Shown: positions 1 through 9,499, numbered from the stretch's first letter. The stretch: DNA of 64,000 bases from Paenibacillus sp. J23TS9 (GCF_018403225.1 NZ_BOSG01000003.1:496001-560000); one strand, 5' to 3'. Notes: generated by a model not told the origin, from the sequence alone. Translations and numbers: made by a program.

Positions 1-499
1 TATCCGTCATCGATAGTTCTACTAAAGTAGCATTGATCTCCATAAGCTCAGCTTGTTTCCGTTCAATTTCCTTATGTATTTGTTCCAGCTTCACCAGGGC
101 CTGATCCATCTGCCAGTAATCCATATGCTTCTTCGCAGATAAAAGCTCCTGCACATCATCCATGCTTTTTTTCCTATGTATGAGCACGCAATCGATCATT
201 TCCACTCCATCATTCTTAAACCTTCGTCCATTCAATATAAACGGGATCTGCTGCTCATTACTGTCCATTAAACTGATAAGCAGCTCCTCTACTTGACCCG
301 TCAAATGGATCTGTGGATAAAAGTTGGACTGGAAAACAAGCCTGGTTTCTGCAGACATGAGCGATTCAATATGTGTCTGGACCATATCCACATGTGCATA
401 ACCCATTAAATCCAGAAAAGTCTGATTCACGTCCCGAATCATGCCTTCATTCGTAATGGATACATATCCACAAGGAGCGTATTTTAGCCGATCGTCCAT
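1..499 (-). CDS. PAS-domain signalling protein, N-terminal part (runs off the left edge)
   Basis: Reading leftwards from an ATG at 499, with an AGAGG ribosome binding site about ten bases upstream, 166 codons stay open to the window edge. The protein begins MDDRLKYAPCGYVSI and residues about 5-105 look like a PAS sensor fold (the stretch GMIRDVNQTFLDLMGY is typical of the PAS core). Residues about 115-160 are rich in Glu/Lys/Leu and look like a coiled-coil linker. The last visible residues, ELSMTD, resemble the lead-in to a GGDEF domain, so a diguanylate cyclase-type output is possible, but this is inference because the output domain lies outside the window. There is no signal peptide, so it is probably cytoplasmic. 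Confidence 0.65.
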   Translation of the reverse strand, partial: MDDRLKYAPCGYVSITNEGMIRDVNQTFLDLMGYAHVDMVQTHIESLMSAETRLVFQSNFYPQIHLTGQVEELLISLMDSNEQQIPFILNGRRFKNDGVEMIDCVLIHRKKSMDDVQELLSAKKHMDYWQMDQALVKLEQIHKEIERKQAELMEINATLVELSMTD

Positions 500-800
500 C
501 TCCGAACATCCTCTTAATGCATATATCATCCGTTTATATTCACTCCAAGATATTCATTTACGCTACGAATGCTTGCGTTGCAAGATGACTTTTGAAGGTA
601 GCGGCATTTACAGTTCCGATTATATCGGATTTTGCTGTGTTCACAGTCTCAACTCTGTCTCAATGTTTGTCGATAGACATTCTAATACAAATTCTAATGA
701 ATTCCGATCCGGTTTAGTAGTGAGCATTGTCATGAATTCTGTCATATGACAAACTTGATAAAATTGTAAAATTTTATGACTTATCAATAAGAGGCAGCTT

Positions 801-850
801 ATCCGTTACTTGTAATAGAGTTCTCCTTAACGAGTCTGCCGGCGAAAAAT
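801..850 (+). repeat. Dispersed core element, copy 1 (diverged)
   Basis: The stretch matches the other copies in the pattern ACTTrT..tA.gGTTC..CTTAACGrGTCT..CGGCGAAAA. CGTTA (804-808) can pair with TAACG (828-832), enclosing the core as a loop. A terminator-like hairpin follows immediately. It aligns best with copy 10 near 63190. Confidence 0.5.
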
Positions 851-851
851 A

Positions 852-877
852 AATCCGCCAGATCACTCTGGCGGATT
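852..877 (+). terminator. Perfect 10-bp hairpin after repeat copy 1
   Basis: AATCCGCCAG (852-861) pairs perfectly with CTGGCGGATT (868-877) around a six-base loop. There is no long T-run after it, so termination is weakly supported; it may belong to the repeat element. Confidence 0.45.
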
Positions 878-1219
878 ATACAGTAGCAAAATAGTCTAAA
901 AATATCGATTGTTCCACGGCAGGCTAATCGGCTTCCAGGGCCGAAAAATGGCCAAATTTGAGGATCGGACGGCCGGACATGTTCACCAAATGAAATATTT
1001 TGTACATATGTCTGTGAAGGAAGCCCTCTGAGGGACCATTTTATACAATATGCTTCTGCAGGCCTCTAGAAGCTGGAGTTGGAAATCCGAAAAAATATTT
1101 TTATTCCAAATCGTTACGAAAATGGAAATGAAAACGTTATATTTGTATAGACATCAAGACCTTAATTGCATATATCTTCTGAAGTCGGAAGGGATGATGC
1201 CATAGGGGGAAGTTCACAT

Positions 1220-2053
1220 GTGGACCTCATTCTACTCGCTGCTGTGATGAGCGTATTTGTCGGACTATTTTCAAGTGCTGCTGCAAGCGCTGAGAAAATT
1301 GAGGAAATTGATACATCATTACTGGCGTCTAAAGGTGCTTTAGTCCAAACGAAGGGATCGCTTGTTGGGCAGTCTGTTATTGATTATTTCAAAGCAAACG
1401 ATGTACCTGTAGATAATAATTCAATTATTGAAATTTTGCCTCTTACCCAAAGTGGCAATTCCCTTACTCAGGATTCTCCATATCACACTGTCCTTAGTGT
1501 CACCAATGTAGAAAATGGCGAAGTTCATAAAGATGTCCTCGTTACCTATGCAGATGAAAAGGATGGCTCATTGTCTGTTGTGGATGTGCCGGTTAATTCA
1601 AAAGGAGTGCAATCCGGTTCGGGTGAAGTACAACCTTTTGCGGGAACTACAATTGAATTTCCGCCAGACTCTTGGGATAAAAGACTCACAATAAGAGCAA
1701 CCGCTGTTTATGATACGTATAGCGATGGAATTTATACCTACTATAGCCCATGGGGCGCTTACTTCACTTATACTAAAGGCACTGCTAATAATATAAGTTT
1801 CATTTCTGTTGATTACATCTGCGATGGCGCTGTATATTCTAACCCAGGCTTCAAATACCAGAATAGAAGCGCATCACACTCAGTTAAAGTAAGTCAGTCC
1901 AACCCTAACGCAAGCACAATGTATTCCAACACTAAATATTTTGAATCCGGGAAGGTACTTCTCCTTTCAGGTTCTCCTTCTGCAGGAAATTCCATAACAT
2001 TTGAATTTACTGCTGATGGTTCATCTAATAATGGATACACCGTTAAGTTCTAA
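1220..2053 (+). CDS. Secreted protein of unknown function
   Basis: The GTG at 1220 is preferred because AGGGGGA lies nine bases upstream and the product then starts directly with a hydrophobic signal segment (LILLAAVMSVFVGLFSSAAA) ending at an Ala-x-Ala type cleavage site near residue 24. The frame is open from 1166, but the added residues are charged and fit no signal peptide. The mature part is about 250 residues, rich in Ser, Thr, Tyr and Asn, without cysteine pairs or catalytic motifs that I recognise, and its C-terminal half looks beta-rich. The n-region lacks the usual Lys/Arg, which is odd for a Sec signal. A stem-loop follows the gene. Function unknown; extracellular or wall-associated location is inferred from the signal. 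Confidence 0.6.
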   Translation: MDLILLAAVMSVFVGLFSSAAASAEKIEEIDTSLLASKGALVQTKGSLVGQSVIDYFKANDVPVDNNSIIEILPLTQSGNSLTQDSPYHTVLSVTNVENGEVHKDVLVTYADEKDGSLSVVDVPVNSKGVQSGSGEVQPFAGTTIEFPPDSWDKRLTIRATAVYDTYSDGIYTYYSPWGAYFTYTKGTANNISFISVDYICDGAVYSNPGFKYQNRSASHSVKVSQSNPNASTMYSNTKYFESGKVLLLSGSPSAGNSITFEFTADGSSNNGYTVKF

Positions 2054-2064
2054 GTAATAATTTT

Positions 2065-2141
2065 GGTAATCAGCCTCGATAAGCTCCTTCGGCTATCAAC
2101 ATTGGCTTTCAGCCTTTGAGTGAGCGTCGAGGTTGATTACC
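2065..2141 (+). terminator. Stem-loop with 15-base arms downstream of the secreted-protein gene
   Basis: GGTAATCAGCCTCGA (2065-2079) pairs with TCGAGGTTGATTACC (2127-2141) with one G-T pair and a 47-base inner region. It is followed by TTCTGATTTTTCTT. It may terminate transcription of the upstream gene. Confidence 0.5.
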
Positions 2142-2237
2142 TTCTGATTTTTCTTATAATTACATCCAAGTTGACGAGAGGACGAGAGGAAGTGTGTTAC
2201 TATAATAAGAAAATTCGGATTTCTGCTGTTTGTTGTT

Positions 2238-2792
2238 GTGGTGGCCTTTAGTTTTGTAGCGTGTAACTCACAAAATCAAGCAAATGCTAAGGAGATAAAC
2301 GAGTTAAAAAATAATATTGGGCAAACAAAGGAAGTCGTATTTAAGAACTTAAAGCTTGAGGAAGGAAAGGATATTGAGCAGTTCAATGGAAAGGCTGGAA
2401 TATATGCTTTCAAAAAGCAGCATAGTCTATACGGCGAACCGCTTACCCTTACGCTTATGTTTGATTTAAATAATGACAAATTGTATGGTTTTATGTATGC
2501 AAAAGGATTTAAGGATCAAAATCAAGGCGCATATGATCTTACTAAAAAGCTATATACTAATTTGAGTAAGGCTTTTGGTGATCCAACGACAAATCCTGGC
2601 GTGTCGGACAGAATTTCAAAAATTCCAGGTTATGAGGATTTACCGAAGAAATCGTCCTATGAGTATTTTGATTCTTGGAAAGTAGATGATGAATTAAATG
2701 TTGAATTACGTTTGAATATACTAGGAGATCAGGATAGCAATATCTCCGTCGCATACAAAGTAAACACCTCTCCGGAAGATTGGAACAAGTAA
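2238..2792 (+). CDS. Putative lipoprotein of unknown function
   Basis: The product has a lipobox-like end of a signal peptide (FSFVAC) followed by a polar, helix-rich domain of about 170 residues with no motif I recognise. The GTG at 2238 is the first standard start, but it would cut the signal peptide: the same frame continues upstream to 2175 and encodes a proper n- and h-region (RKFGFLLFVVVVAFSFVAC). A good ribosome binding site (AGAGGA, 2185-2190) faces GTT/ACT/ATA codons rather than ATG, GTG or TTG in this frame; the only GTG nearby (2194) is out of frame. Either initiation is at ATA (2202 or 2205) or a small frameshift damaged the start. Tandem terminators follow at 2823 and 2880. Probably membrane-anchored by lipid; role unknown. 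Confidence 0.6.
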   Translation: MVAFSFVACNSQNQANAKEINELKNNIGQTKEVVFKNLKLEEGKDIEQFNGKAGIYAFKKQHSLYGEPLTLTLMFDLNNDKLYGFMYAKGFKDQNQGAYDLTKKLYTNLSKAFGDPTTNPGVSDRISKIPGYEDLPKKSSYEYFDSWKVDDELNVELRLNILGDQDSNISVAYKVNTSPEDWNK

Positions 2793-2822
2793 ACTTGATG
2801 GGAGGAGTTAGTATCGCAGGAA

Positions 2823-2855
2823 AAGAAGCCCGCCAGTTTCGGGGCTTCTTTTTTT
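2823..2855 (+). terminator. Rho-independent terminator
   Basis: AAGAAGCCC (2823-2831) pairs with GGGCTTCTT (2842-2850), followed by a T-run. It closes the lipoprotein gene. Confidence 0.8.
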
Positions 2856-2879
2856 GAAAAAATCAGGTCAATAAAAAAT

Positions 2880-2918
2880 GGCCTCTGTTCGCATCGATCG
2901 TGAAGAGGCCGTTTTTCG
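2880..2918 (+). terminator. Second hairpin with T-run in tandem
   Basis: GGCCTCT (2880-2886) pairs with AGAGGCC around 2904-2910, followed by GTTTTTCGTTTTT. Two terminators within 100 bases suggest either a fail-safe or a short transcript between them. Confidence 0.65.
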
Positions 2919-3174
2919 TTTTTCTTGGCATTGCTCGAGATTGCGCCCTGACCTTGGTGGCCAGCAGGCGCAGACATGGTTTCCTATCTCTGACTTTCTT
3001 CCTCCTTTCAACTTTTTAGAATGTGAGGATTGAAAATTAGAAATAATTGCAAAAGAAGACCATATTGAGGGATACTCTGGTGTATAGACAAATTCAATGA
3101 CAACAGCCCCGCGTCATTTCTCCTTTTAGGCACAATAAAAAAGCACTTTCAAACAAATTACTTCTTCAAATAAG

Positions 3175-4356
3175 TTATTCCTCCACAATAAACTTTTTAC
3201 CTAGCAACCACATTCCGCCACTTATGACTAAGAAGTATATAGGCATCGTCACCAAGGAGCCATTATGAAGAGCGCTCATTCCCCATGTCGTTAAGCTAAC
3301 TAGCAAATAATATCCTAAGCTGAATATCGCACCTGCTGTTCCCACAACATCATGAAAATGGACAAGAGCAAGACTCAGACAGTTAGGTAAAGCAATGCCA
3401 GCCCCCATTAACATGATAAACATGGTTATTAAAATACATACGATGACGATGACATTCGGCAAATTAACAAGGCTACTTGCGAATGTTAATAGTAATGCCC
3501 CGATTGTCATCACTAGACAACCAATATGAATTATCTTTTCTGTTGCAAAGACGGGCAATAATCTTTTAGAAATCATTGCACCAACAATCGATGCCACGGC
3601 CACAATAATACCCAGAAAACCATAGACTCCCGGCGATATATGAAAGTGCTCAATGAACATAAAGGGAGCTTCAGCATAGTAGCTGAATATAATCCCGTTT
3701 ATGCCGCCGATTAGTAAACCAAACACCAGTACACGTGGTGATAAAAGCATTCTTCTAATAATAGGTAGAATAGTAACCTTTTTCCTTGAGGAAACATCCG
3801 TTGTTTCCGGCAGTTTTAAAAAGGCATACATAAACAACAAAATGCTCATCATCACAAGCGTAAAGAAAACAGCTCTAAAGCCTAGCGCTTGGTCAACCCA
3901 CCCTCCAATAAGTGGGCCTACCGCGGGCGTAAAGGAAATTACAGCGGATATTTGGGCAAACATAGCATGCCGTTTATTTCCTGATACACTTTCACGAAGA
4001 ATCGTTTGTGTAATGATCGATCCTGTTGCTGCTCCAAATGCTTGTATGAAACGGCTGATGAGGAGCAAACTAATCGATTCAGAGTAAACACACATCAAGC
4101 TTCCGATACCGTATACAATAAGCCCACCTAGCATGGCAGGCCTTCGTCCTATACAATCAGAAAACCAACCCCAGCAGAAAACGCCCAATGCAAATCCTAT
4201 AAAATATATGCTTAACGTTAACTGTACGGAACTATTTGAGACACCAAGCGCGGCAGAAATATCCGGTAATGACGGGGTGTAGATTGTCTCACTAATTTGA
4301 GGAAAAGCCACCAGAACAATCATTAATAGTAAAGATGGTGCTGCATATTTCTTCAT
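3175..4356 (-). CDS. MFS drug efflux transporter, Bcr/CflA type
   Basis: A 393-residue inner-membrane protein with about 12 hydrophobic segments. It carries the DHA1-type signature between helices 2 and 3 (GWFSDCIGRRP, about residue 62) and the proline/glycine-rich motif of antiporters in helix 5 (FTPAVGPLIGGW). The family exports hydrophobic drugs or small metabolites by proton antiport; the substrate cannot be told. The ATG at 4356 has GGAGGGC upstream. It lies 149 bases from the end of the LysR regulator gene, on the same strand, so the two could be linked, although the LysR start faces the ligase-like gene. Confidence 0.85.
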   Translation of the reverse strand: MKKYAAPSLLLMIVLVAFPQISETIYTPSLPDISAALGVSNSSVQLTLSIYFIGFALGVFCWGWFSDCIGRRPAMLGGLIVYGIGSLMCVYSESISLLLISRFIQAFGAATGSIITQTILRESVSGNKRHAMFAQISAVISFTPAVGPLIGGWVDQALGFRAVFFTLVMMSILLFMYAFLKLPETTDVSSRKKVTILPIIRRMLLSPRVLVFGLLIGGINGIIFSYYAEAPFMFIEHFHISPGVYGFLGIIVAVASIVGAMISKRLLPVFATEKIIHIGCLVMTIGALLLTFASSLVNLPNVIVIVCILITMFIMLMGAGIALPNCLSLALVHFHDVVGTAGAIFSLGYYLLVSLTTWGMSALHNGSLVTMPIYFLVISGGMWLLGKKFIVEE

Positions 4357-4505
4357 TTATTTTCGCCCTCCTATGAGCTTATATCACAGAACTAAAAGAA
4401 TATAAGCTTAGCTAGGGAAATGGGGGCATCATTATGGCAAGACGATTATATATCATCATTTTGTAGAATCACCTTTCATTCTTTATATAGGAGGGCTAAC
4501 CTAAT

Positions 4506-5396
4506 TTATTTCAATAACTTTTTTTCAATAATCTCAACAAATTTTGTCGATGCTGGCGATAGAGATACGCTTTTTAAAAAACATACTCCAATACTTCTCT
4601 TGGGTATTTCCTGGGTTAATTGAACTTCATGCAATAATCCTTTATCCAAATACTCTTGAGAGAACTCTTTCGTCACACAAGCTACTCCTAAATTTATTTT
4701 TGCAAACTCCAATAGCAAATGATGTGATCCTAATTCAAAATCCGGCGAAATCTGAATTCCTTTAGACAGCATATAATCTTCGACATACTTTCTGGAATTC
4801 GATTTCGATTCAAGAAAGATTAATGGCAGTTTTGCTATCGTAGCAAGGCTAACAGGTTCAGATAATATGCTCTTGAATTTCTCCCCGTAAACAAAAATAT
4901 CTTGAATATCAATGCACGGCCTTCGTTCCAATGCAGGATCATCCAGCGGGAAATTACAAATGCCAATATCCACCCCACCCGATTTGATAAGGGCGCAAAT
5001 CTCGAGTGTTGTACCATTCACAATCTTGAACTTAATATTGGAATATCTGTTATAAAAGGCCTCTAAATAAGGAAGTAAAAAATACCTGGAGATGGTATCG
5101 CCGACACCTATTTTCAACTCACCTGTCGTTAAATTTTTTAATTCCAGCATCTTTTCTTCTCCAACGTGAATTAAATTCATTGCCGAATTGGCGTATTCAA
5201 ATAAAAGACGGCCTTCATTGGTTAAAAATACTCCTTTTGAAGTTCTTGTGAACAGACGCGTATCTAACTCCCTTTCTAATTGCATGATGGCTTGGCTAAC
5301 GGCTGGTTGCGTCATGTAAAGATCATGAGCTGCTTTGGAAAAGCTTTTACGCTTGGCTACCATACAAAACACTTTATATAAATCTAATTTGCTCAC
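4506..5396 (-). CDS. LysR-family transcriptional regulator
   Basis: The protein has the N-terminal winged-helix HTH of LysR regulators (FSKAAHDLYMTQPAVSQAIM, about residues 20-40) and a periplasmic-binding-like effector domain (residues 90-290) with the usual DIGIC stretch. I start it at the GTG at 5396: AAGAGGTG lies just upstream and the product then begins SKLDLYKVFCMVA like family members, whereas the longer frame to 5441 adds unrelated residues. Length about 296 is normal. It is divergent from the F420-ligase-like gene, 129 bases away, which is the most likely target; the effector is unknown. Confidence 0.85.
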   Translation of the reverse strand: MSKLDLYKVFCMVAKRKSFSKAAHDLYMTQPAVSQAIMQLERELDTRLFTRTSKGVFLTNEGRLLFEYANSAMNLIHVGEEKMLELKNLTTGELKIGVGDTISRYFLLPYLEAFYNRYSNIKFKIVNGTTLEICALIKSGGVDIGICNFPLDDPALERRPCIDIQDIFVYGEKFKSILSEPVSLATIAKLPLIFLESKSNSRKYVEDYMLSKGIQISPDFELGSHHLLLEFAKINLGVACVTKEFSQEYLDKGLLHEVQLTQEIPKRSIGVCFLKSVSLSPASTKFVEIIEKKLLK

Positions 5397-5524
5397 TATA
5401 TAAGCACCTCTTATATCAGGTATTCGATATATTAATTTCACTTATACCATTAAATAGCTGTATATTACAAATAGAACCGCCAATTCATGCAATTCACTTT
5501 AGTAATCCTAAGGAGCGATTATAC

Positions 5525-6715
5525 TTGGAAAGAGTGGTAGGAACAGTCGTTAGAGGCCTCCGTTGCCCAATCATAAATCAAGGGGATAGCATAGAGGAAA
5601 TCGTCGTGGATAGTGTGCTAAGAGCTTCCGAAGTGGAAGGCTTCAGCATTCAAGATAAAGATATCATCACCGTAACGGAATCCATCGTTGCCCGCGCTCA
5701 AGGTAACTATGCAACGATCGATCATATCGCGAAAGATGTGAGCTCCAAATTTGGAGAAGAAACCGTGGGGGTTATTTTTCCGATCTTAAGTCGCAACCGC
5801 TTTGCAGTCTGTCTTCGCGGCATTGCAAAAGGGGCTAAAAAAATTGTTCTCATGCTTAGCTATCCATCTGATGAAGTAGGAAATCACTTAGTAGATCTTG
5901 ACATGCTCGATGAAAAGGGAGTAAATCCTTGGACGGATGTTTTGTCAGAGCAGCAATTCCGTGAGCATTTTGGATATAAGAAACATACCTTCACCGGTAT
6001 CGATTATATCGATTACTATAAATCGTTAATAGAAGAATATGGCGTGGAATGCGAAGTCATTTTCTCGAATAATCCAAAGACCATCCTGGAGTACACCAAA
6101 AATGTGTTAACATGCGATATTCATACGAGATTCAGAACGAAGAAAATCTTAAAAGCCAATGGCGGAGATAAAATATATAGCCTCGATGACATCTTGGCAG
6201 CACCTATTGAGGGTAGCGGATATAATGAAACCTATGGCCTCTTAGGATCAAATAAGTCCACAGAAGACCGTGTGAAGCTTTTCCCGCGTAATTGCCAACC
6301 TATCGTGGATAAAATACAGCATACGCTCACCGAAAAAACGGGCAAGCATGTTGAAGTGATGATTTATGGGGACGGAGCATTCAAAGATCCTGTGGGTAAA
6401 ATTTGGGAGCTTGCTGATCCGGTTGTATCGCCAGCCTACACATCAGGACTCGATGGTACACCCAATGAAGTAAAATTAAAGTATCTTGCGGATAATAACT
6501 TCGCTGATTTAAAAGGCGAGGAACTCAAGCAAGCTATATCTCAATATATTAGAGAGAAAGAAACCGATCTCGTAGGAGCTATGGAAGCACAAGGTACTAC
6601 ACCTAGAAGATTAACGGATCTTATCGGCTCCCTATCAGATTTAACTTCTGGAAGCGGAGATAAGGGTACGCCTATTATCTATATTCAAGGATATTTTGAT
6701 AACTATACAAACTAA
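5525..6715 (+). CDS. F420-0:L-glutamate ligase-like protein (CofE family)
   Basis: The product (396 residues) belongs, by overall sequence pattern, to the family of coenzyme F420-0:gamma-glutamyl ligase (PF01996): the early ITVTESIVARAQGN stretch, the SRNRFAVCLRGIAKGAK region and the GDGAFKDP motif are characteristic. CofE adds glutamate to F420-0 using GTP. Bacilli are not known to make F420 and no other F420 gene is here, so the true substrate is unknown; homologues without F420 genes are common in Firmicutes. It starts at TTG 5525 with AAGGAGCG nine bases upstream. The divergent LysR gene probably regulates it. It is monocistronic: a hairpin follows at 6738. Confidence 0.75.
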   Translation: MERVVGTVVRGLRCPIINQGDSIEEIVVDSVLRASEVEGFSIQDKDIITVTESIVARAQGNYATIDHIAKDVSSKFGEETVGVIFPILSRNRFAVCLRGIAKGAKKIVLMLSYPSDEVGNHLVDLDMLDEKGVNPWTDVLSEQQFREHFGYKKHTFTGIDYIDYYKSLIEEYGVECEVIFSNNPKTILEYTKNVLTCDIHTRFRTKKILKANGGDKIYSLDDILAAPIEGSGYNETYGLLGSNKSTEDRVKLFPRNCQPIVDKIQHTLTEKTGKHVEVMIYGDGAFKDPVGKIWELADPVVSPAYTSGLDGTPNEVKLKYLADNNFADLKGEELKQAISQYIREKETDLVGAMEAQGTTPRRLTDLIGSLSDLTSGSGDKGTPIIYIQGYFDNYTN

Positions 6716-6737
6716 CAGCAACGAATCCGCATGAAAA

Positions 6738-6774
6738 GCAAATGAAAAGCCGAGCATAACCAGCTTTTATTTGC
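6738..6774 (+). terminator. Hairpin after the ligase-like gene
   Basis: GCAAATGAAAAGC (6738-6750) pairs with GCTTTTATTTGC (6763-6774), one mismatch. A second, GC-rich stem (GGGCCTCTTCGCC with GGTGAAGGGGCTC, about 6806-6836) lies between the convergent genes. Confidence 0.6.
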
Positions 6775-6869
6775 CCTAACGGTACAACCTCTTTTTTGAA
6801 TTCGGGCCTCTTCGCCAATATGGTGAAGGGGCTCTTGCTATACGCAGGGGCCCCAAATTCTGGTGAAGG

Positions 6870-7721
6870 TCAGCAATTTCTTATCGAGAACCTGTTCAAT
6901 TTAACCTCTGCTGTAAGCAGGACAGCGGTTAGATCATTGCCGCGGCTATCCAGTCCTCTTCTGAAATATAGGCAACGGAGAAAGTTCTTGCTATTCACAC
7001 GGGCGATCGATTGACCACGGCTTCTCGGCCAATCGGCGCATTGTGTCAATCCACGTATCCAGTCGGCGATCTCCTGCTGCTGAAGCAGACCTTTGTCAAT
7101 CATAGTATCCACGATACTGACGATCCGCTCATCCTCCTCCTCGTTAAAAATATGTATTCCGTTATATAGCATCCCCTGAACAGCAGTAAGTACCTCTTGC
7201 TGTACGGCTGGATCGCTCTCCGGGCACTGAACGAGCTCCACCAAGGCATCCGCACCGTGTGCCGCACTATGAGCCCATCCTCCTTTGGGCAGATAGCCGC
7301 GCAGATCCTTTTCCTCCTTATAATAGCGGAGCAGTGAATGCTTGAGATGCTGAAATTCAGCATAAGCCAGAAAAGGCTGCTTCCTGTGGCGCCGCACAAT
7401 CAAGGCTATCGGCAGGATAGAGAACGTCCTCGTAAAGACAGATTGGTCATCCTCGATACCCATATGATAAAACAAATGCTGCTCATCGGTCAGGACAGCC
7501 AGAAGACTGCGTAATTCCGTTTCCGTAAGCCTCTCCTCTTCATGAATCCATTCATAGAATGTAGGATAGATCAGCTCATCCCGCAATGCCGGGTCTGAAT
7601 CCCCGATATATTGCAGCATCAGAGTCATGAAATCCTGCAGCTGCTCCCCTTCACGAAGCCGGTAATGCTCTTTCTCAATTCTTTGCAGGTCTAACATGAG
7701 TTTCATCCTTGTATTACTCAC
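6870..7721 (-). CDS. DUF2785-family protein
   Basis: A 283-residue soluble, helix-rich protein. The segment GWAHSAAHGADALVELVQCP (about residues 147-166) is the hallmark of DUF2785 proteins, a family without known function often found beside hydrolases. No signal peptide or membrane segment. Its ATG overlaps the stop of the upstream hydrolase gene by four bases (7718-7721), so the two are translationally coupled and likely act together. The C-terminal 40 residues look degenerate and basic compared with the rest. Confidence 0.75.
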   Translation of the reverse strand: MSNTRMKLMLDLQRIEKEHYRLREGEQLQDFMTLMLQYIGDSDPALRDELIYPTFYEWIHEEERLTETELRSLLAVLTDEQHLFYHMGIEDDQSVFTRTFSILPIALIVRRHRKQPFLAYAEFQHLKHSLLRYYKEEKDLRGYLPKGGWAHSAAHGADALVELVQCPESDPAVQQEVLTAVQGMLYNGIHIFNEEEDERIVSIVDTMIDKGLLQQQEIADWIRGLTQCADWPRSRGQSIARVNSKNFLRCLYFRRGLDSRGNDLTAVLLTAEVKLNRFSIRNC

Positions 7722-8494
7722 GATCCCATCCCCTTCAACATACTCATTATCTCCTCTATGACCATTTCCGGTTCATCATGATGAATATAATGCCCGCTTC
7801 TCCCGGCAATCCTGATCTTGCTTACCGTTGACAGTCGCTGAAAATCGGCTTGCAGCCATTGCTCAATTTGCAGTATTTCTTGATGTGGCCATTCCTCATC
7901 ATTGTGATCCGGCAGCCCTCTTGTAATGATTGATAGAGGGATGCTGCTTTGCCATGAATGATCAACGACTTCCTTATAGCTCTGTAATTTATCAATCTGC
8001 TCACTATTCAACATCGGATTCTCGAGATAGGCTCTATTTTTCGGGATCAGCTTCTCAGGCAGAATCTTTTCATAGGCGAGCTCTTTATATTCGTGTGCAG
8101 CATCAACCAGGATGATACCCGATACCAGCCCCGGGTAACAACTTGCAAATAACCTGGCAACCAATCCTCCAAAAGAATGTCCCACAAGAATATAGGGCGG
8201 TTTCACAGGAATCACCGATAACAATTCGGAAAGCTCCTGCACCAAGTCAAGGCATGTTCGTGGAACGGAGGCAACTTCGCTTCTACCCACGCCCGCCCTA
8301 TCATATGAAAAGGTTGATGTTATCTGCGATACCCGGTTTTGCACCACATTCCATGACTCCGAACAATCGCCTAATCCCGCTATGAATATTACACTTGGTG
8401 TACCTTTTAGCGAGTGCTTGCCAAACAACTTGCGAGCATGACAGGTATGGAAGGCTTCAATGATATGCATTATTGTGCCACTCCTCTTGAACAT
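7718..8494 (-). CDS. Alpha/beta-hydrolase
   Basis: The protein has the alpha/beta-hydrolase core: oxyanion-side FIAGLGDCSESW, YDRAGVGRSE, the nucleophile elbow GHSFGG (Ser about 107), an acid candidate in LVDAAHE and the catalytic His in GRSGHYIHHDEP near residue 240. It probably hydrolyses a small ester, lactone or similar compound in the cytoplasm. The frame opens at 8494 (GGGAGAG upstream), but an internal ATG at 8470 preceded by AAGAGGAG is an alternative start. It is the first gene of a two-gene operon with the DUF2785 protein. Confidence 0.8.
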   Translation of the reverse strand: MFKRSGTIMHIIEAFHTCHARKLFGKHSLKGTPSVIFIAGLGDCSESWNVVQNRVSQITSTFSYDRAGVGRSEVASVPRTCLDLVQELSELLSVIPVKPPYILVGHSFGGLVARLFASCYPGLVSGIILVDAAHEYKELAYEKILPEKLIPKNRAYLENPMLNSEQIDKLQSYKEVVDHSWQSSIPLSIITRGLPDHNDEEWPHQEILQIEQWLQADFQRLSTVSKIRIAGRSGHYIHHDEPEMVIEEIMSMLKGMGS

Positions 8495-8578
8495 GTTTCT
8501 CTCCCTTGTAAATTTTTGTTTTTATCTTTTAATCAGCTATACACCTTACAATAAAGCAAAATGACTGACACCATTATG

Positions 8579-9499
8579 TCAGTCATGATATGTAAGCCAT
8601 AATTCTTTTATATATTCTTTGAATTCATCCCTCAAATAACGGGGCTCTACAATCTCGCATTCCTTGCCAAAGCTTAAAATATATTTGAGCAATCCGTCCT
8701 CATACGGAAAATGATCTATAACAACGTACTCGTTATCTTCTGTTTTTTGAATATTCTCTTTTTGAAAATACTCGGTTAGCTGCTCACCCATTCGATTGGT
8801 GAATTTTAGAGTGACCTGAATGCTTCGCCTATGATAGCTTTCTTCAAAAATCTTCTCGAGCTCTTCCTTTGATATATCCCTTTTCTCGAAGCCGTCACCC
8901 ATCTTCAAATGGCTGATCCGAACAAGCTTGAACCTTCTGTAGTCGCTTCTGTACCTGCAAAACGCAACCAGATACCATTGACCGGTAGAAAATGTGATTT
9001 GAACCGGCTCCACTATTCTTTCGGAATAATCCATTCTTCTGTTACTATAATCAAATACCAACAGCTTATTTTCTTCGATGGCATTGTTCATCAGAAACAG
9101 GTATTCCTTCAGTTCATTTTCCATACTGAAATGGGACATATTAATGCTGAGCTTATCCGTATTTATTTCTCGTCTATATGTATTCTCGATTTTCAAAACC
9201 ATATCATTAAAATTTGTGCTTTTTCCAAATAGAAAGCTTAGATTATTCATGATCGCCATAAACGTAGAAGCTTCATCCTTTTTCAAAAAAAGGTTGTCTA
9301 CATTATAGTTTTCCATAACGTAAAAGCCTCCACCTTTACCACCCATGGATGCGATCGGAATACCTGCTTCGCCCAACTTTTCTATATCTCTGTAGATGGT
9401 TCGCAATGATACCTCAAAATGCTCCGCAAGCTCTTTGCCTGTAACCATACCTTTTTTTGAGATCATTAGTAACATGGAGAGTAATCGATCTACTCGCAT
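8579..9499 (-). CDS. YafY-type regulator: HTH plus WYL domain
   Basis: Residues 1-60 form a DeoR/HTH_11-like helix-turn-helix (VTGKELAEHFEVSLRTIYRD), followed by the conserved GIPI..GGKGGGF hinge and a WYL domain with its signature WYLVAFCRYRSDYRRFKLVR (about residues 177-196). WYL domains sense ligands, in several studied cases nucleic acids or nucleotides. Length 306 is normal. The gene stands alone; the neighbouring genes on the same strand (SRPBCC pair) are separated by a terminator, so the target is not evident. Confidence 0.85.
   Translation of the reverse strand: MRVDRLLSMLLMISKKGMVTGKELAEHFEVSLRTIYRDIEKLGEAGIPIASMGGKGGGFYVMENYNVDNLFLKKDEASTFMAIMNNLSFLFGKSTNFNDMVLKIENTYRREINTDKLSINMSHFSMENELKEYLFLMNNAIEENKLLVFDYSNRRMDYSERIVEPVQITFSTGQWYLVAFCRYRSDYRRFKLVRISHLKMGDGFEKRDISKEELEKIFEESYHRRSIQVTLKFTNRMGEQLTEYFQKENIQKTEDNEYVVIDHFPYEDGLLKYILSFGKECEIVEPRYLRDEFKEYIKELWLTYHD

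Larger units (their letters stand above)
500..1219. other. 720-base gap without a convincing gene
   Basis: No reading frame here looks coding. The gap holds one copy of the dispersed core element (801-850), a strong hairpin (852-877), and AT-rich sequence at about 1090-1160 that probably carries the promoter of the secreted-protein gene downstream; no clear -35/-10 pair could be fixed. Confidence 0.5.
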
